DNA from: Octadecabacter sp. B2R22
GTDB lineage: Bacteria; Pseudomonadota; Alphaproteobacteria; Rhodobacterales; Rhodobacteraceae
Length of the DNA: 64,000 nt
Reading direction: 5' to 3'
Assembly (NCBI RefSeq): GCF_018861045.1
Contig: NZ_JAHKQJ010000002.1
Location: 62,001 to 126,000, forward strand
The position numbers and the translations under genes are program-made. Position 1 is the first letter of the stretch. Each line of letters starts with the position of its first letter. Shown one piece after another: positions 9,301 through 20,200 of the stretch. The notes below the pieces were generated by a model. It saw only the letters and a list, made by a program, of their open reading frames with translations, had not been told where the DNA came from and did no database searches.

Positions 9301-12300
9301 ATCTATCAGTTGTGAAAGGCGTTACGAATATCGGCGCGCTTCAGGCGGATGGGTCTTTTGAAGTGACCTACCAGCTTGTGACCACAAACACCGGCAACGT
9401 GACGCTAGACAACCTGACACTGGTGGACGATCTGAACAGCCAGTTCGGCGCGGGCGCGGTTTTGTCCGTCGTGACGCAGCCAACAGTGACTGTTCAACCG
9501 ACATTGGCCGGACACGTGGAAGTTGCGGACACCGCGACGACCTACGCTGGCGGCGCGACAGCCCTGATCGGAGCCACGGGCACATTGCCTGTCGGCGACA
9601 GCTTTACGGTCACGTTCACGGTGAATCTTGATGCCTCTGCATCCACGTCACTGGAAAACTCTGCGACGGCGGGGGCGACGCCACCGGCCACGGCAGACAC
9701 CCCAACGCCGAGCGCGATCTCTGACAGCTCGGAAAACGACGCTACGCAGAATGTGAACGATGGCGATCCAACAACGGGCGACGTGGCAAACGGACCCGAA
9801 GATACGTCCGATCCAAACGACACGGACATCCCGACCGCCGTGACGCCACCTGTTGATACGGGGGAAATCGGGCTGGTTAAGACGGCGACGTTGAATGATG
9901 ATGACGGAATTGCGGGGGCCTCAGAAGGGGACACGATTGATTACGTTTACACCGTGACCAACACCGACAGCCTTTTGAATGCATATAATGTGTCGATCAC
10001 GGAAGATCCCGCCAACTTTACAGGCACCGGAACGCTGACTTTGGCACCTGCGTCGGACGACAATGGTACGGACCTCGATGGCACTGGCGATCTGAACGAT
10101 CTGGCACCTGGTGCGAGCATGACGTTCACGGCGTCTTACACGATCACGCAGGCGGACGTAGACGCCGGCAAGGTTGACAACCAAGCGGATGCAAACGCCA
10201 CCGATCCGTTCGGCAATGCCTTGAGCGATGCATCTGACGAGGCAACGCCGGGATCCACGGACAACGATCCAACCAGTGTTCCGCTTACGCCCGTACCATC
10301 CCTCGCGGCTGTGAAATCCATCACGGGTTTCAGCGATGAGAATAACAACGGCATTCTGGATCAGGGTGACATTGTTGAGTTCGACTTTATCGCTGAAAAC
10401 ACGGGGCAGGTCGCGCTTGCAAACGTGACTGTTGATGACACTGGATTGCCAGGGGTTAGCGTCACCGCGGATCCTTCCTTTGATGGCGATTTGGCGATTG
10501 GTGAAGGGCCTGTCATCGTGGCAACCGCAGAATACAGTCTGACGGCGACCGATATCGCAGCGGGTGGCATCGAAAACACGGCAACCGGCACAGGAACGCC
10601 AGTTGCGTCCGATCCAATGACAGGTGATCCAATTCCGGGCACACCAGCCGTCGACAGTACTGGTGCTCCTTTGGCGGATGTCACAGATATTTCAGATACA
10701 GGCACAGAACCGGAAATTGACGCGGCAACTGGCCTGCCGGTCGTCGTGACGACGCCTGAAACGACTGAAACACCAAACATTGATGAAAGTTCAATCGATA
10801 CGAACCTTGGTAATGATCCGACTGCGTTGATCATTCCTGCCCCTGCGGTTGAGGTTGTCAAATCCGCCAGCGCGGTCATCGATACAAACGGCAACGGTTT
10901 CACAGATGAAGGCGACGAAGTTCAGTTTGACTTCGAAGTGTCCAACACTGGGAACACCGATCTGACGAGCATTGTGGTTTCTGACCCTCTGCCCGGAATG
11001 ACCATCACAGGCAGCCCAATTGCAACAATCAACGAAGGTGCCCCAACTGACACAACCGTGACAGGCAGCTACTTCCTAACAGCGGCTGACGTCACTGCGG
11101 GTGGCATCGAAAACACGGCAACGGCAACAGGAACCGCTGTTGATGAGAACGGCACAGCCTATCCGAACCCATTCGATGCTGGTCAGCCTTTGACAGTTAG
11201 CGACGTTTCAGACGCGGGGACGGATCCGGATGGTGATGACGTTACATTGCCCGCCATCACTGAGACCGAAGACTTGGGTGGCAACACTGACGGCGATCTC
11301 ACTAATGATCCGACCGTATTCCTGATTACACCTGCGCCGGCGATAACAGTGGTTAAATCACTTGCTGGTGTGTCTGACGAAGATGCATCGGGCACAATCA
11401 ATGCTGGCGACATCGCAAGCTATACGTTTGTTGTAACCAATACTGGCAACACGGCATTGGGCGACGTTCAGGTCGACGACGCCCTCGTTGAGGTGAGTGG
11501 TGGTCCAATCACGCTTTCGATTGGCGGACAGGACACAACGACGTTCACTGCAGAATATGAAATAACTGACGCCGATGTCTTGGCTGGTGGAATTGAGAAC
11601 ACCGCAGACGTGACATCCAACGCAGTTGACGCGGACGGGAACGACATCCTTGACCCGATCACGGGGGATGTTTTGACGGCCACGGATGACAGCGACACCG
11701 GGACAACGCCTGATCTGGACACTAACGGTGACCCAATTGTCCAAGCCAACGCCGACACGACCGAAACAGAAGCCTTAGATGGGTCCACCGATACGGACCC
11801 AGGCAACGATCCAACACTATTGTTCATTCCAAATCCGGAACTGACGGTCGTGAAGTCGCTAGCCAACGTGTTTGACGATAACCTACCTGCGCCTGACGAC
11901 CTATTCGGCGGCGAAGGCGATACGATTGCTTACACGTTTACCGTCACTAATACAGGCAACGTTGATCTCAAGAATGTTGAGCTTACTGACCCTACTGCCA
12001 CTGTGGCTGGTGGACCAATTCCGCTCTTAGCAGTCGGCGCGGGCGACAGCATCACGTTTACGGCGACATACACTGTAACTGCCGCTGATTTCGCAGCAGG
12101 TTTCGTGGAAAACACAGCCGAAGCAACAGGGGCAGCTGTCGACGAAAATGGCGCGCCGGTATTTGGTCCAGGAGGTGAAGAACTCACCGCGACAGATAGA
12201 TCTGACACCGGTACAACTACCGACGGTGACACCGTCACGGACCCTGCAAGCGAAGAAACCAATACATACGCGGCGGCGACGCAGCCGGATGGCGAACTTG

Positions 12301-15300
12301 GCAACGACCCGACCGTTGTCGGGCTTCCGGGTAATCCAGACCCGAAAGTCGATATCATCAAGTCCGTAGCCTCAGTAACCGATACGAGCGGAGATGGCTT
12401 GTTGGGCGAGGGTGACACTGTGACGTACAGCTTTACGGTCACGAATACCGGTAACGTGCCACTTGGTGGCGTTACGGTAACCGACACCATCGCTGATGTA
12501 ATTGGCGGCCCGATTTCACTTGGGATTGGCGACGCGGACACAACAACATTTACGGCGACAACATTGATCACCGCAGATCAAGAAAATGCCGCCGCCGTTG
12601 AGAACACCGCGACAGCAACGGGTACAGGTGTGAACTCAGTCGGGGAACCATTGATTGACCCTGTAACGAATTTGCAACGTCCACCAGCAACCGACGTTTC
12701 TGACGCCGGAACGGAACCTGAAATCAAACAGAATGACGGGATTACGTCCTATGCGGATCCGCTCGGCAACGAGACCGAAGACGCATCAGGTACGACCGAT
12801 ACCGACCCGACCAACGATCCAACGGTCCTGTTCTTGCCGATGCCTGAAATGGCAGTCGTTAAATCCGTCGATAGTGTGACGGATACGAACGGCAACGGCT
12901 TTACCGATGCGGGCGACGTTGTGAATTACACCTTCACAGTCGAAAACTCTGGTAATACAGATCTGTCCAATATCATCATTTCTGATGACAAGGCGGATTC
13001 CGTTTCTGGCAACCCGATTACCTTTATTGCGCAGGGCGACACCAACACGGGGCAGGTGACTGCAACCTATACGTTGCTTGATGCCGACATTACGGCTGGC
13101 GGCGTTGAAAACACCGCAACAGGTGACGCAACCGCAGTCGGAAGCGATGGCGAAGCCTTGGGTGATCCATTCAACCCGGGCCAGCCTTTGACGATTGAAG
13201 ATACATCAGACGCGGGCACAACACCGGACGGTGCAACTGTTGGCGACCCCGCGAGCACCGAAACAGTTGATTTGGCAGAGGGCACTGACAGCGATCTGGG
13301 TAACGACCCGACCGTGTTCTTGTTGGCACCGTCCCCGGTGATTGAATTGGTGAAGTCCATCACAAGCTTTGTTGATGTGGACGGTGATGGTCTCCTCGAA
13401 GCGGGCGATAATGTCATCTATGACTTTGCAGTCACGAACGTCGGCAACGTCGCTTTGGCGGACGTCAATGTCTTTGACGGAAATGGTGCTGTCACAGGTG
13501 GGCCTGTTTCCCTCGCCATTGGAGAAACGAACACCGGCACTCTGACCATGACTTATGAACTGTCACAGGCAGATATTGAAGCGGGCGCAGTCGAAAACAC
13601 CGCAACGGCGACGGGCGCGGCGGTCACCGATGACGGCACGCCGATCCTTGATCCGAACACAAACGCTCCACTGACAACATCCGACGTTTCGGACACAGGC
13701 ACGGAACCCGAAGTTGGTTCTGATGGTAATCCTGTTGCGATCACGGACCCAGAAAGCGTTGAATCCTCTGATATCGATGGTTCGACTGATACAGACCCAA
13801 CAAACGACCCGACCGTGCTGGTCTTGCCTGCACCGGAACTGACGTTGGTTAAGTCAACGTCGAACGTTTTGGACACAAACGGGGATGGTCTTTTTGGTGG
13901 CGAAGACGACCAAGTAACCTATGCCTTTACGGTGACCAACACGGGTAATGTTGACCTGACAGGTGTCACAATCACCGACGCAACGGTTGTTATGGCAGGT
14001 GGTCCGATCGACCTAGATGTTGGCCAAGGTGACAGCGTGACCTTCTCGGCGTCCTACATCGTCACAGCGGATGACGTGGCCTTGGGTTACCTCGAAAACA
14101 CAGCCGAGGCGACGGGCAACGCGGTAAATGCAGATGGTGATCCGTTTAATGACCTGAACGGAGATCCAATTACTGTTGTTGACACATCTGACACCGGCAC
14201 GAACCCAGACCTAAGCGGTGTGGACGATCCAGCAGGAACCGAAACGCCGGATGGCGAAGGCGACACTGACGGTGAATTGGACAATGACCCAACCGTAACG
14301 CTGATCCCAGCGAACGCATCGCCGCAAATCGAGGTGGTTAAGTCCATCGCAAACGTGACCGACAATGGTGACGGGGTGATTGGTGCAGGTGATATCGTGA
14401 ACTACACCTTTGCTGTTACCAACACCGGTAACGTCGCTCTGGCGGATGTCACAATTTCCGACGATCTTGTGTCCGTTAATGGCGCGGCAATCACTTTGGC
14501 CTTGGGCGAGACAAACACCGCAGCATTCACTGCCCAGTACACATTGACCGAAGCCGACGTTACGGCTGGCGGCGTGGAAAATACAGCCACTGCAACCGGT
14601 AACGCCGTAAACTCCAATGGAGAACCAATCACTGAACCAAATGGCGGGGCACAATTAACGGCATCAGACATCAGTGATACAGGCACCGAGCCAGAGCCTA
14701 GCTCAACAGGATTGATTGAAACTATTTCCGATCCAAGCGGTTCGGAAACGCCCGACCTTGCAGGCGAAACCGATTCAGACCCGACAAACGATCCGACGGT
14801 GCTTATCATTCCAAGCCCATCTATCGAAGTCATCAAATCAATCGCCAGCGCGCCCGACAGCAATGGCGACGGCACGTTCGGCGGCATCGGCGATACCTTG
14901 TTCTATTCCTTTAAGGTTACGAACACCGGCAATGTAGATGTGGAAGACATTGTTTTGATTGACCCGACCGCTACGGTAATCGGGGCCCCAATTCCACTGC
15001 TCACTGTTGGCGGTATCGATACATCGACCTTCACTGCTACTTATGTGGTCACAGCCAGCGACGTGAATGTCGTTGGCTACGTGGAAAACACGGCGACCGC
15101 CATTGGCACCGCGCTTGGCGCTGACGGAGAACCGCTTGGTGATCCTGCAAATCCGGGCGCGCCAATCAGTGTTACGGATACATCTGACACAGGCACGGAC
15201 CCTGTTGGAAACGATGTGACAGATCCGTCTGGAACAGAATCTCCTGACGGCGAAGATGTAACAGACACGGACCCAACCAACGATCCGACGGTCTTTTCGG

Positions 15301-17189
15301 TTCCTGCGATCCCATCACCAGAGATCACGTTGATCAAAAGCGTTTCTGACGTCTTTGACGCTGACGGAGATGCCGTTTTGGGCGGCGAAGACGATGAAAT
15401 CGTCTATTCCTTCGATGTTACAAACACAGGCGATAGCGATTTGATTAATGTCGAAGTGAACGATCCACTTTTGGGTGGCTTGATTGCGACGATCCCAACC
15501 TTGGCTATTCTTGAAACGGTCACCATTACGGCGTCGTACTTCGTCACCGAGCAAAACCACGATGAGGGTTATATCGAGAACCAAGCGACCGCGACTGGTA
15601 CATCCGTGAATTCACAGGGTGATGTGTTCCTTGACCCGAATACGCTCGAACCAATTACCACGACGGACGTCAGTGATACTGGAACCGATCCACAGACTGA
15701 TACAATTGACGATCCTGAAGGGTCTGAAACCGCTGACGCGTCAGGTGCGACTGATGACGATCCTACGAACGATCCGACTGTTGTCTCCGTTCCATTGGCT
15801 GTGCCGGACACAGGCGTCAGTGGGATCTTGTTCTTCGATGATAACGATGATGGCACCTTCAACGGTGGCGACGTTCTTCTTGAAGGCTTCGTTGTGAACC
15901 TTCTTGATGCGGACGGAAATATCATCGCGACCACTGTGACCGATGGAAATGGTTTCTACTCCATGGCCGGTTTCCCGATTGGTGACGGTTTCCAAGTTGC
16001 CTTCTTTGACCCAATATCGGGCGAAGAGGTCGGAAGCCGGATCACTGGTCTCAACTTTGGTCGCAATACTGTTCTGACGGATCAGAACGCACTTGTTCCG
16101 CCAATTGCTGCGCTTGGAGATCTTGTTCTAACGAAATCGACACCTCTGGACACGGTCGTATTGGGCACGAGCGTTCCGTACACCATCACGGTTCAGAACA
16201 CCTCTGGCGTCCCTGTGATGACGGATTTGGTCGATACGCTTCCGGCTGGTCTGTCTTACACGACCGGATCTGGTGAAATCGGTGGAATTGCAACAGAACC
16301 TAGCGTGTCCGGAACGACCCTTACTTGGGCGGGAATTAACGTCGCAGGCGGCGCAACCGTGACCTTGGAACTCGTTGCCCGAGTTGGCGCAAATGCTCCA
16401 ACGGGTAACCTCACCAATACCGTCAACGCACTGGACCCAGCGACGGGTGAGACATTGGCAGAACCGGCGACCGCAACCGTGCGCCGCGAGGCTGAGGCCG
16501 TGTTCGAATGCTCAGATATCATCGGTAAGGTTTTCGATGACCGTAACTTTAACGGATATCAAGATCCTGTGCTGAATAATGGAGTACAGCTAAGCACACG
16601 ACAAAACCCCGTCGCGATTACCGATCAAACCTATTACGGTGGGAAATTCGCAGGGGAAGCCGAACCACTTGCCGCACCGCCAGAGGGTGAACCGGGTTTG
16701 TCAAACGTACGTCTTGTGACAGCGACAGGCACCATCATCACAACTGATGAATATGGTCGCTACTCGGTTCCATGTGCGGCGCTTCCTGACAGCACCGGAG
16801 AAAACTTCACGCTGAAGGTCGATCCGCGATCCTTGCCGACCGGTTATCGTTTGACTACGGAAAATCCACGCACCATGCGTGTCACTGCGGGTATCGCCAC
16901 TGAGATGAACTTTGGTGCAGCGTTGGGTCGTGTTCTTGATATCGACCTTACAGCCGCAGCTTTCGACGGTACGACGCCTATCGAACGCTTGGATCAAGGT
17001 CTGACACAGCTACTGGGTCAAGTGGTCGACACTCCATCGGTCATCCGGATTAGCTACTTCACAAATGGTGAAAGCAATCAGCTTGCATTGCAACGGATTG
17101 CCGAACTTGAAGACCTGATCGATCGGCGTTGGCGCAATATTGGCCGATACAGGCTGATTGTTGAAACAGATATCCTGCGTTTGCAGTGA
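6333..17189 (+). CDS. Giant secreted protein with ~16 DUF11/DUF7507-like repeats
   Basis: A 3,618-residue product if started at the ATG with GAGG five bases upstream; a TTG at 6219 would add 38 residues. A long-headed signal peptide ends S-A-Q-A-Q-S. Residues ~50-500 look like lectin/CBM-type beta domains. About 16 repeats follow (nt ~7829-15795, ~500 bases each), each opening V-V-K-S, then usually a D-x-N-G-D-G-like loop, Y-x-F-x-V-x-N-T-G-N, V-E-N-T-A, S-D-T-G-T and D-P-T-N-D-P-T-V. An SdrD-B-like domain (~15810-16040), a classical DUF11 domain (~16118-16490), a second SdrD-B-like domain (~16500-16930) and an OmpA-like tail with SVIRISYFTNGE complete it. It is very acidic. No LPXTG or self-barrel is present. 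It likely acts as a long surface or matrix stalk attached through the adjacent barrel protein. Confidence 0.75.
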   Translation: MTILHNGLTLILNKLTQKRETLAGVRAFALSLTIALATVLFSSGSAQAQSAGLSNSVCSATTPTGAFDNIGIKWEHNANSGTSPDAVIDRGDLFTSASTASYIGINAAINSYDVNIDSTTIPSALSAGDYIQYSFTTAAFSDLVELTGVSFAGFSLGQPWHNQASGTYNFTIQIDDDASFGSPETLMDNTQINDGNMPGAQVVFGPQDFGSSLYSLGHYDATGTTVELQPSTTYYMRVFPYNVTASGQDAGQPYSNIVLWDDFMLKAISCAAPAEVTSFGTRSSDIAAVCSNPDIYNTFEFDGDGDTTHDDLRITTTSSASTGVSWSNLMSAYTTDTRNFDSSEYALINGPIGRNGFRYELSEVPGLDDTITQNFSGEIVYELLYHLNSLDQFGFWFDPAENPNVGWEIVAASDDSENIGTGDVLFLTDTIEGDQDTTAGHERLDGDSGRSADGTVRLFTTDGSPIEQLVWHFKEDPVRGNRNDGGYFAFQYCAGTPELDVAKSASIGDINADGTYDITYTITVENTGELDVNSITLVDDLTAVDQLGSAFKSVVTPPYVSSAPTDANSTAPTPNAAYAGTGDLITGTAATLAVDDSFAISFVVKVDPALTSGTATNSATATGLPPGGTASVDEVTDVSDTDTAPDGSADTTDNEPGSIGVPTVLNLPAAEPELTVEKATGTPSALAPDGTFTQSFSIVLENTGDVNITAPSLADDIEDVFADAYDPSTFASDATNGVTAAPSVSYVAATGSTGATPAANSSFDGDGTTALLDGSGVLSPGDTVTVTFTVKLDATEMSGALVNEVTSSGTPVSGTLTVVGEDESGDPTNDGTASSNVPQPADTGEIGLVKTATLNDDDGMAGVSAGDTIDYVYTVTNLSSTMNALNVTVTESAADFTGTGTPAPAPVSDANGTTLDTTGTLNDLAPGASMTFTASYTITQADVDAGKVDNQADANATDPFGNALSDASDEATPGSTDNDPTSVPLAAGPDLSVVKGVTNIGALQADGSFEVTYQLVTTNTGNVTLDNLTLVDDLNSQFGAGAVLSVVTQPTVTVQPTLAGHVEVADTATTYAGGATALIGATGTLPVGDSFTVTFTVNLDASASTSLENSATAGATPPATADTPTPSAISDSSENDATQNVNDGDPTTGDVANGPEDTSDPNDTDIPTAVTPPVDTGEIGLVKTATLNDDDGIAGASEGDTIDYVYTVTNTDSLLNAYNVSITEDPANFTGTGTLTLAPASDDNGTDLDGTGDLNDLAPGASMTFTASYTITQADVDAGKVDNQADANATDPFGNALSDASDEATPGSTDNDPTSVPLTPVPSLAAVKSITGFSDENNNGILDQGDIVEFDFIAENTGQVALANVTVDDTGLPGVSVTADPSFDGDLAIGEGPVIVATAEYSLTATDIAAGGIENTATGTGTPVASDPMTGDPIPGTPAVDSTGAPLADVTDISDTGTEPEIDAATGLPVVVTTPETTETPNIDESSIDTNLGNDPTALIIPAPAVEVVKSASAVIDTNGNGFTDEGDEVQFDFEVSNTGNTDLTSIVVSDPLPGMTITGSPIATINEGAPTDTTVTGSYFLTAADVTAGGIENTATATGTAVDENGTAYPNPFDAGQPLTVSDVSDAGTDPDGDDVTLPAITETEDLGGNTDGDLTNDPTVFLITPAPAITVVKSLAGVSDEDASGTINAGDIASYTFVVTNTGNTALGDVQVDDALVEVSGGPITLSIGGQDTTTFTAEYEITDADVLAGGIENTADVTSNAVDADGNDILDPITGDVLTATDDSDTGTTPDLDTNGDPIVQANADTTETEALDGSTDTDPGNDPTLLFIPNPELTVVKSLANVFDDNLPAPDDLFGGEGDTIAYTFTVTNTGNVDLKNVELTDPTATVAGGPIPLLAVGAGDSITFTATYTVTAADFAAGFVENTAEATGAAVDENGAPVFGPGGEELTATDRSDTGTTTDGDTVTDPASEETNTYAAATQPDGELGNDPTVVGLPGNPDPKVDIIKSVASVTDTSGDGLLGEGDTVTYSFTVTNTGNVPLGGVTVTDTIADVIGGPISLGIGDADTTTFTATTLITADQENAAAVENTATATGTGVNSVGEPLIDPVTNLQRPPATDVSDAGTEPEIKQNDGITSYADPLGNETEDASGTTDTDPTNDPTVLFLPMPEMAVVKSVDSVTDTNGNGFTDAGDVVNYTFTVENSGNTDLSNIIISDDKADSVSGNPITFIAQGDTNTGQVTATYTLLDADITAGGVENTATGDATAVGSDGEALGDPFNPGQPLTIEDTSDAGTTPDGATVGDPASTETVDLAEGTDSDLGNDPTVFLLAPSPVIELVKSITSFVDVDGDGLLEAGDNVIYDFAVTNVGNVALADVNVFDGNGAVTGGPVSLAIGETNTGTLTMTYELSQADIEAGAVENTATATGAAVTDDGTPILDPNTNAPLTTSDVSDTGTEPEVGSDGNPVAITDPESVESSDIDGSTDTDPTNDPTVLVLPAPELTLVKSTSNVLDTNGDGLFGGEDDQVTYAFTVTNTGNVDLTGVTITDATVVMAGGPIDLDVGQGDSVTFSASYIVTADDVALGYLENTAEATGNAVNADGDPFNDLNGDPITVVDTSDTGTNPDLSGVDDPAGTETPDGEGDTDGELDNDPTVTLIPANASPQIEVVKSIANVTDNGDGVIGAGDIVNYTFAVTNTGNVALADVTISDDLVSVNGAAITLALGETNTAAFTAQYTLTEADVTAGGVENTATATGNAVNSNGEPITEPNGGAQLTASDISDTGTEPEPSSTGLIETISDPSGSETPDLAGETDSDPTNDPTVLIIPSPSIEVIKSIASAPDSNGDGTFGGIGDTLFYSFKVTNTGNVDVEDIVLIDPTATVIGAPIPLLTVGGIDTSTFTATYVVTASDVNVVGYVENTATAIGTALGADGEPLGDPANPGAPISVTDTSDTGTDPVGNDVTDPSGTESPDGEDVTDTDPTNDPTVFSVPAIPSPEITLIKSVSDVFDADGDAVLGGEDDEIVYSFDVTNTGDSDLINVEVNDPLLGGLIATIPTLAILETVTITASYFVTEQNHDEGYIENQATATGTSVNSQGDVFLDPNTLEPITTTDVSDTGTDPQTDTIDDPEGSETADASGATDDDPTNDPTVVSVPLAVPDTGVSGILFFDDNDDGTFNGGDVLLEGFVVNLLDADGNIIATTVTDGNGFYSMAGFPIGDGFQVAFFDPISGEEVGSRITGLNFGRNTVLTDQNALVPPIAALGDLVLTKSTPLDTVVLGTSVPYTITVQNTSGVPVMTDLVDTLPAGLSYTTGSGEIGGIATEPSVSGTTLTWAGINVAGGATVTLELVARVGANAPTGNLTNTVNALDPATGETLAEPATATVRREAEAVFECSDIIGKVFDDRNFNGYQDPVLNNGVQLSTRQNPVAITDQTYYGGKFAGEAEPLAAPPEGEPGLSNVRLVTATGTIITTDEYGRYSVPCAALPDSTGENFTLKVDPRSLPTGYRLTTENPRTMRVTAGIATEMNFGAALGRVLDIDLTAAAFDGTTPIERLDQGLTQLLGQVVDTPSVIRISYFTNGESNQLALQRIAELEDLIDRRWRNIGRYRLIVETDILRLQ
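9096..9286 (+). repeat. Perfect 191-bp direct repeat, copy 1
   Basis: This block inside the giant gene is identical base for base to 10095-10285. The offset is exactly 999 bases, or 333 codons, which keeps the frame. The bases before it (from about 8856) are also highly similar to those from 9855. Confidence 0.9.
10095..10285 (+). repeat. Perfect 191-bp direct repeat, copy 2
   Basis: Identical to 9096-9286. Neighbouring repeat units have diverged far more, so this pair points to a recent duplication of a two-repeat unit or to gene conversion. Confidence 0.9.
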
Positions 17190-17206
17190 CCGCGAAGATA
17201 GTGAGA

Positions 17207-20200
17207 ATGAGAATGTATAAGATCGCCCTAAATCACGTATCGATCCTAGCGCTTACGGCTTCTTTGGCGGGAACTGTGGTTCTGGCACAAGACACAATCA
17301 ACATGCCGGTTCTGCCGAATACGGAACCTGAAACCGGTCCTGTCGGAAACGATGCCGGGTTTGTATTGTCCCTTGATGGTGTCGCGGTTGATGCGGACCC
17401 ACAGGTTGAAGATCGCGTTCGTAAGGCGGACATCGCACTGGCCAATGCCGATGTACAAATTCAATTGGACGCTAACGACCCCGTTCCGCAGCTGGACGTT
17501 GAAATTGCAGGCACGCCGCGGCGCTACGCTGTTGGCGATCAAATTTCGCTGATTTCGGAGACCAACTATCCGGCGTTTGTTGTACGTGGAGAGATGCGCA
17601 TCATTGATCGAGGCGCACAGGGTGGACCTCGGCTTTTGGCGACGATCCCAGTTGCGGCGAATGGGCAGGCAAGTGTCATAATTCCCGAAGGCCGCGACAT
17701 TGTCGTCGTTCACCGCGTTTATGACGCGCGCGGGCGTTACGATGAGACACAGGCGTTGTCGCTGTTAACGCCTGACGACCGTGGCCAAGTCGATGATGTC
17801 GAAGAGGGCAGCCAGTTCACCGCAAACCGCAACATCCCGCTGGCCTCCGGCGCGACCGTCACTGTGTCCGCGACCAATGTGCCAGCAGGGGCTGTTCTGG
17901 AAACCATGGGCGAAAGCATCCGCCCCGATCGCAACGGCCGTCTGGTCATCAACCGTATTCTGCCACCGGGGGAACATGTGGTTGATGTTGATGTGACGGG
18001 CGGCGGCCAAAACATCGGCCTGACACGACCTATTCAAGTCCCCGGTTCTGAATGGTTCTATGTCTTTGTCGCTGATCTGACATACGGACGTTATAGTGAT
18101 GAGCTCACCGACAGCACGTACACAAGCGCCACTGGTCGTCTGCAATACTACGTCGAGGGCGAAACCGAAAACGGCGTTCAGATCACCTCCTCATTGGATA
18201 CCGGCGAACATGAACTTGATGAAATTTTTGAACGTCTTGGCGACAAGGATCCGAACGCGATCCTTGATCGTATCGATCCAAACTCGGGCTATGCGACCTA
18301 CGGTGACGACAGCACGATCGTGGACCATACGCCAACCAGTGGCCGGTTCTACCTTCGGATTGAAAAGGACAACAATTTTGGCCTCTGGGGTGACTACCAA
18401 GCCCAATTGACCGGCAACACATTTGTGCGAAACGAACGCAGTCTTTATGGCGCGCAGGTTCACCTTGAGGCCGATACAACAACCGAACGGGGAGATATCC
18501 GCACAAGTCTTGATGTTTACGCCGCACAACCGGATCAAGCGATTGGCCGCGATGTATTTGAGGGCACCGGCGGCTCCGTCTACTTCCTAAGCGCGCAGGA
18601 TATTCAACCGGGTACGCAGACCGTGACCGTAGAGCTTCGTGACGCAGTGACGAACCGCGTGATCGATCGTGTAACCCTCGTGGAAGGCCGCGATTATCAA
18701 ATCAACGCCATACAGGGACTGATTACGCTTAACGAGCCTCTCACAAATAGTCTTGATCGCCGCGTCATTTCCACAAACGTAAGTGGCGACGAAGCGGTCA
18801 ATTTGATTGTTCAGTATGAATACTCTCCGACAACTGCCGATGTAGATAGTTTTAGCTATGGCGGTCGTGTCGAACATTGGCTGAGCGACGATCTACGTGT
18901 TGGATTGTCCGGCACACTGGACGACGATGGCGTCAATGAACAACAAACTGTCGGGGCCGATATCCGGTACGAGCTAGGCGACAATAGCTTCGTTCAACTC
19001 GACTATGCCCAAAGCAGTGGCTCTGGTTTTGAAACATCCTTTTCTGCCGATGGTGGTCTGGACTTTGCAACCGATGGCGCGACGCGGACGATTGGCGAAG
19101 GGGAGGCCATCAAGCTAGAGGCGCAGTTCGAACTGTCCCAATTGGGCATCGCACGCGAAGGCATCGTTGGTGGCTATTTTGAAACCCGCACCGAAGGGTT
19201 CACAGCGCTCGACTACAACGTCACCGCAACGACTGGCGATGAAACTCTCTACGGTTTGTTCCTGTCGGCAGATCCCGAAGAAGGTCGTTTGGCTTACAAC
19301 GTCTATGCGGATGTCTACGAAAATGGTGTTGGTGATGAACGCCTAGAACTCGGCGCAGAGATCGCGGCGCAGATCACCGATCAGGTGGGCCTCGTGGCAG
19401 CGGTCGAATATCTGGACGAAACCGACATCAGCGCTGCAACGGCAGGGTCACGCACGGATCTCGCTCTCGAACTGACCTACGCCGTCAACGATAGCGTGGA
19501 CATTTACGCATTTGGTCAGGGCACCATCGTGAACGATGGATTGGCAAACAATGAACGTTACGGGATCGGGGCAATGGCCGAGGTCAGCAATGGCTGGGAA
19601 TTGGGTGCCGAAGTTTCCGACGGTTACGGTGGCTTGGGCGCGGAATTGTTCGCCGTTCACACCCAAGACGACAACAGTTCAACCTACTTCGGGTATGAAC
19701 TGGACCCGGCCCGAACGTTAACAGGGATCGAAGATGGTTTCTCATCAAGGGACAACGGTGGCCGCTACGTCATAGGCAGTCGCCGTCAGATCAATGAGGA
19801 CGTTTCTGTCTTTGGTGAAAATACATACGATATCTTCGGCGACACTCAGGAATTGATAGGGGCCTATGGAGTCACATATTCCCCACGCGATTTCTTGTCC
19901 TACACCGCATCCTTCGAACAAGGCAGTCTGCGAACGAGTGCCACCGATGGCGATATTGATCGACAGGCCCTTAGCTTTGGGGTGCGCTACGAAGACAACG
20001 AACTTCGTGCCGCTGGCCGGATCGAAGCGCGCTTTGACGACTACGAGGACCCAGCCATCCGTGACACGCAGTCATTCTTTGCGATTGTAGATGCGGACTA
20101 CCGGATCACGGAAGAAAAACGCCTGATCTTCAACCTTGATTATGCCGCGACACAGGACAGCGATAGCACCAGCTTTGAAGAGGGGACCTATATCGACGCC

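Noticed and set aside
7829-15795. The regular ~500-bp periodicity as a CRISPR-like or satellite array
   Set aside because: The period is in codons, the copies diverge, and the whole stretch is one open reading frame coding for protein repeats.
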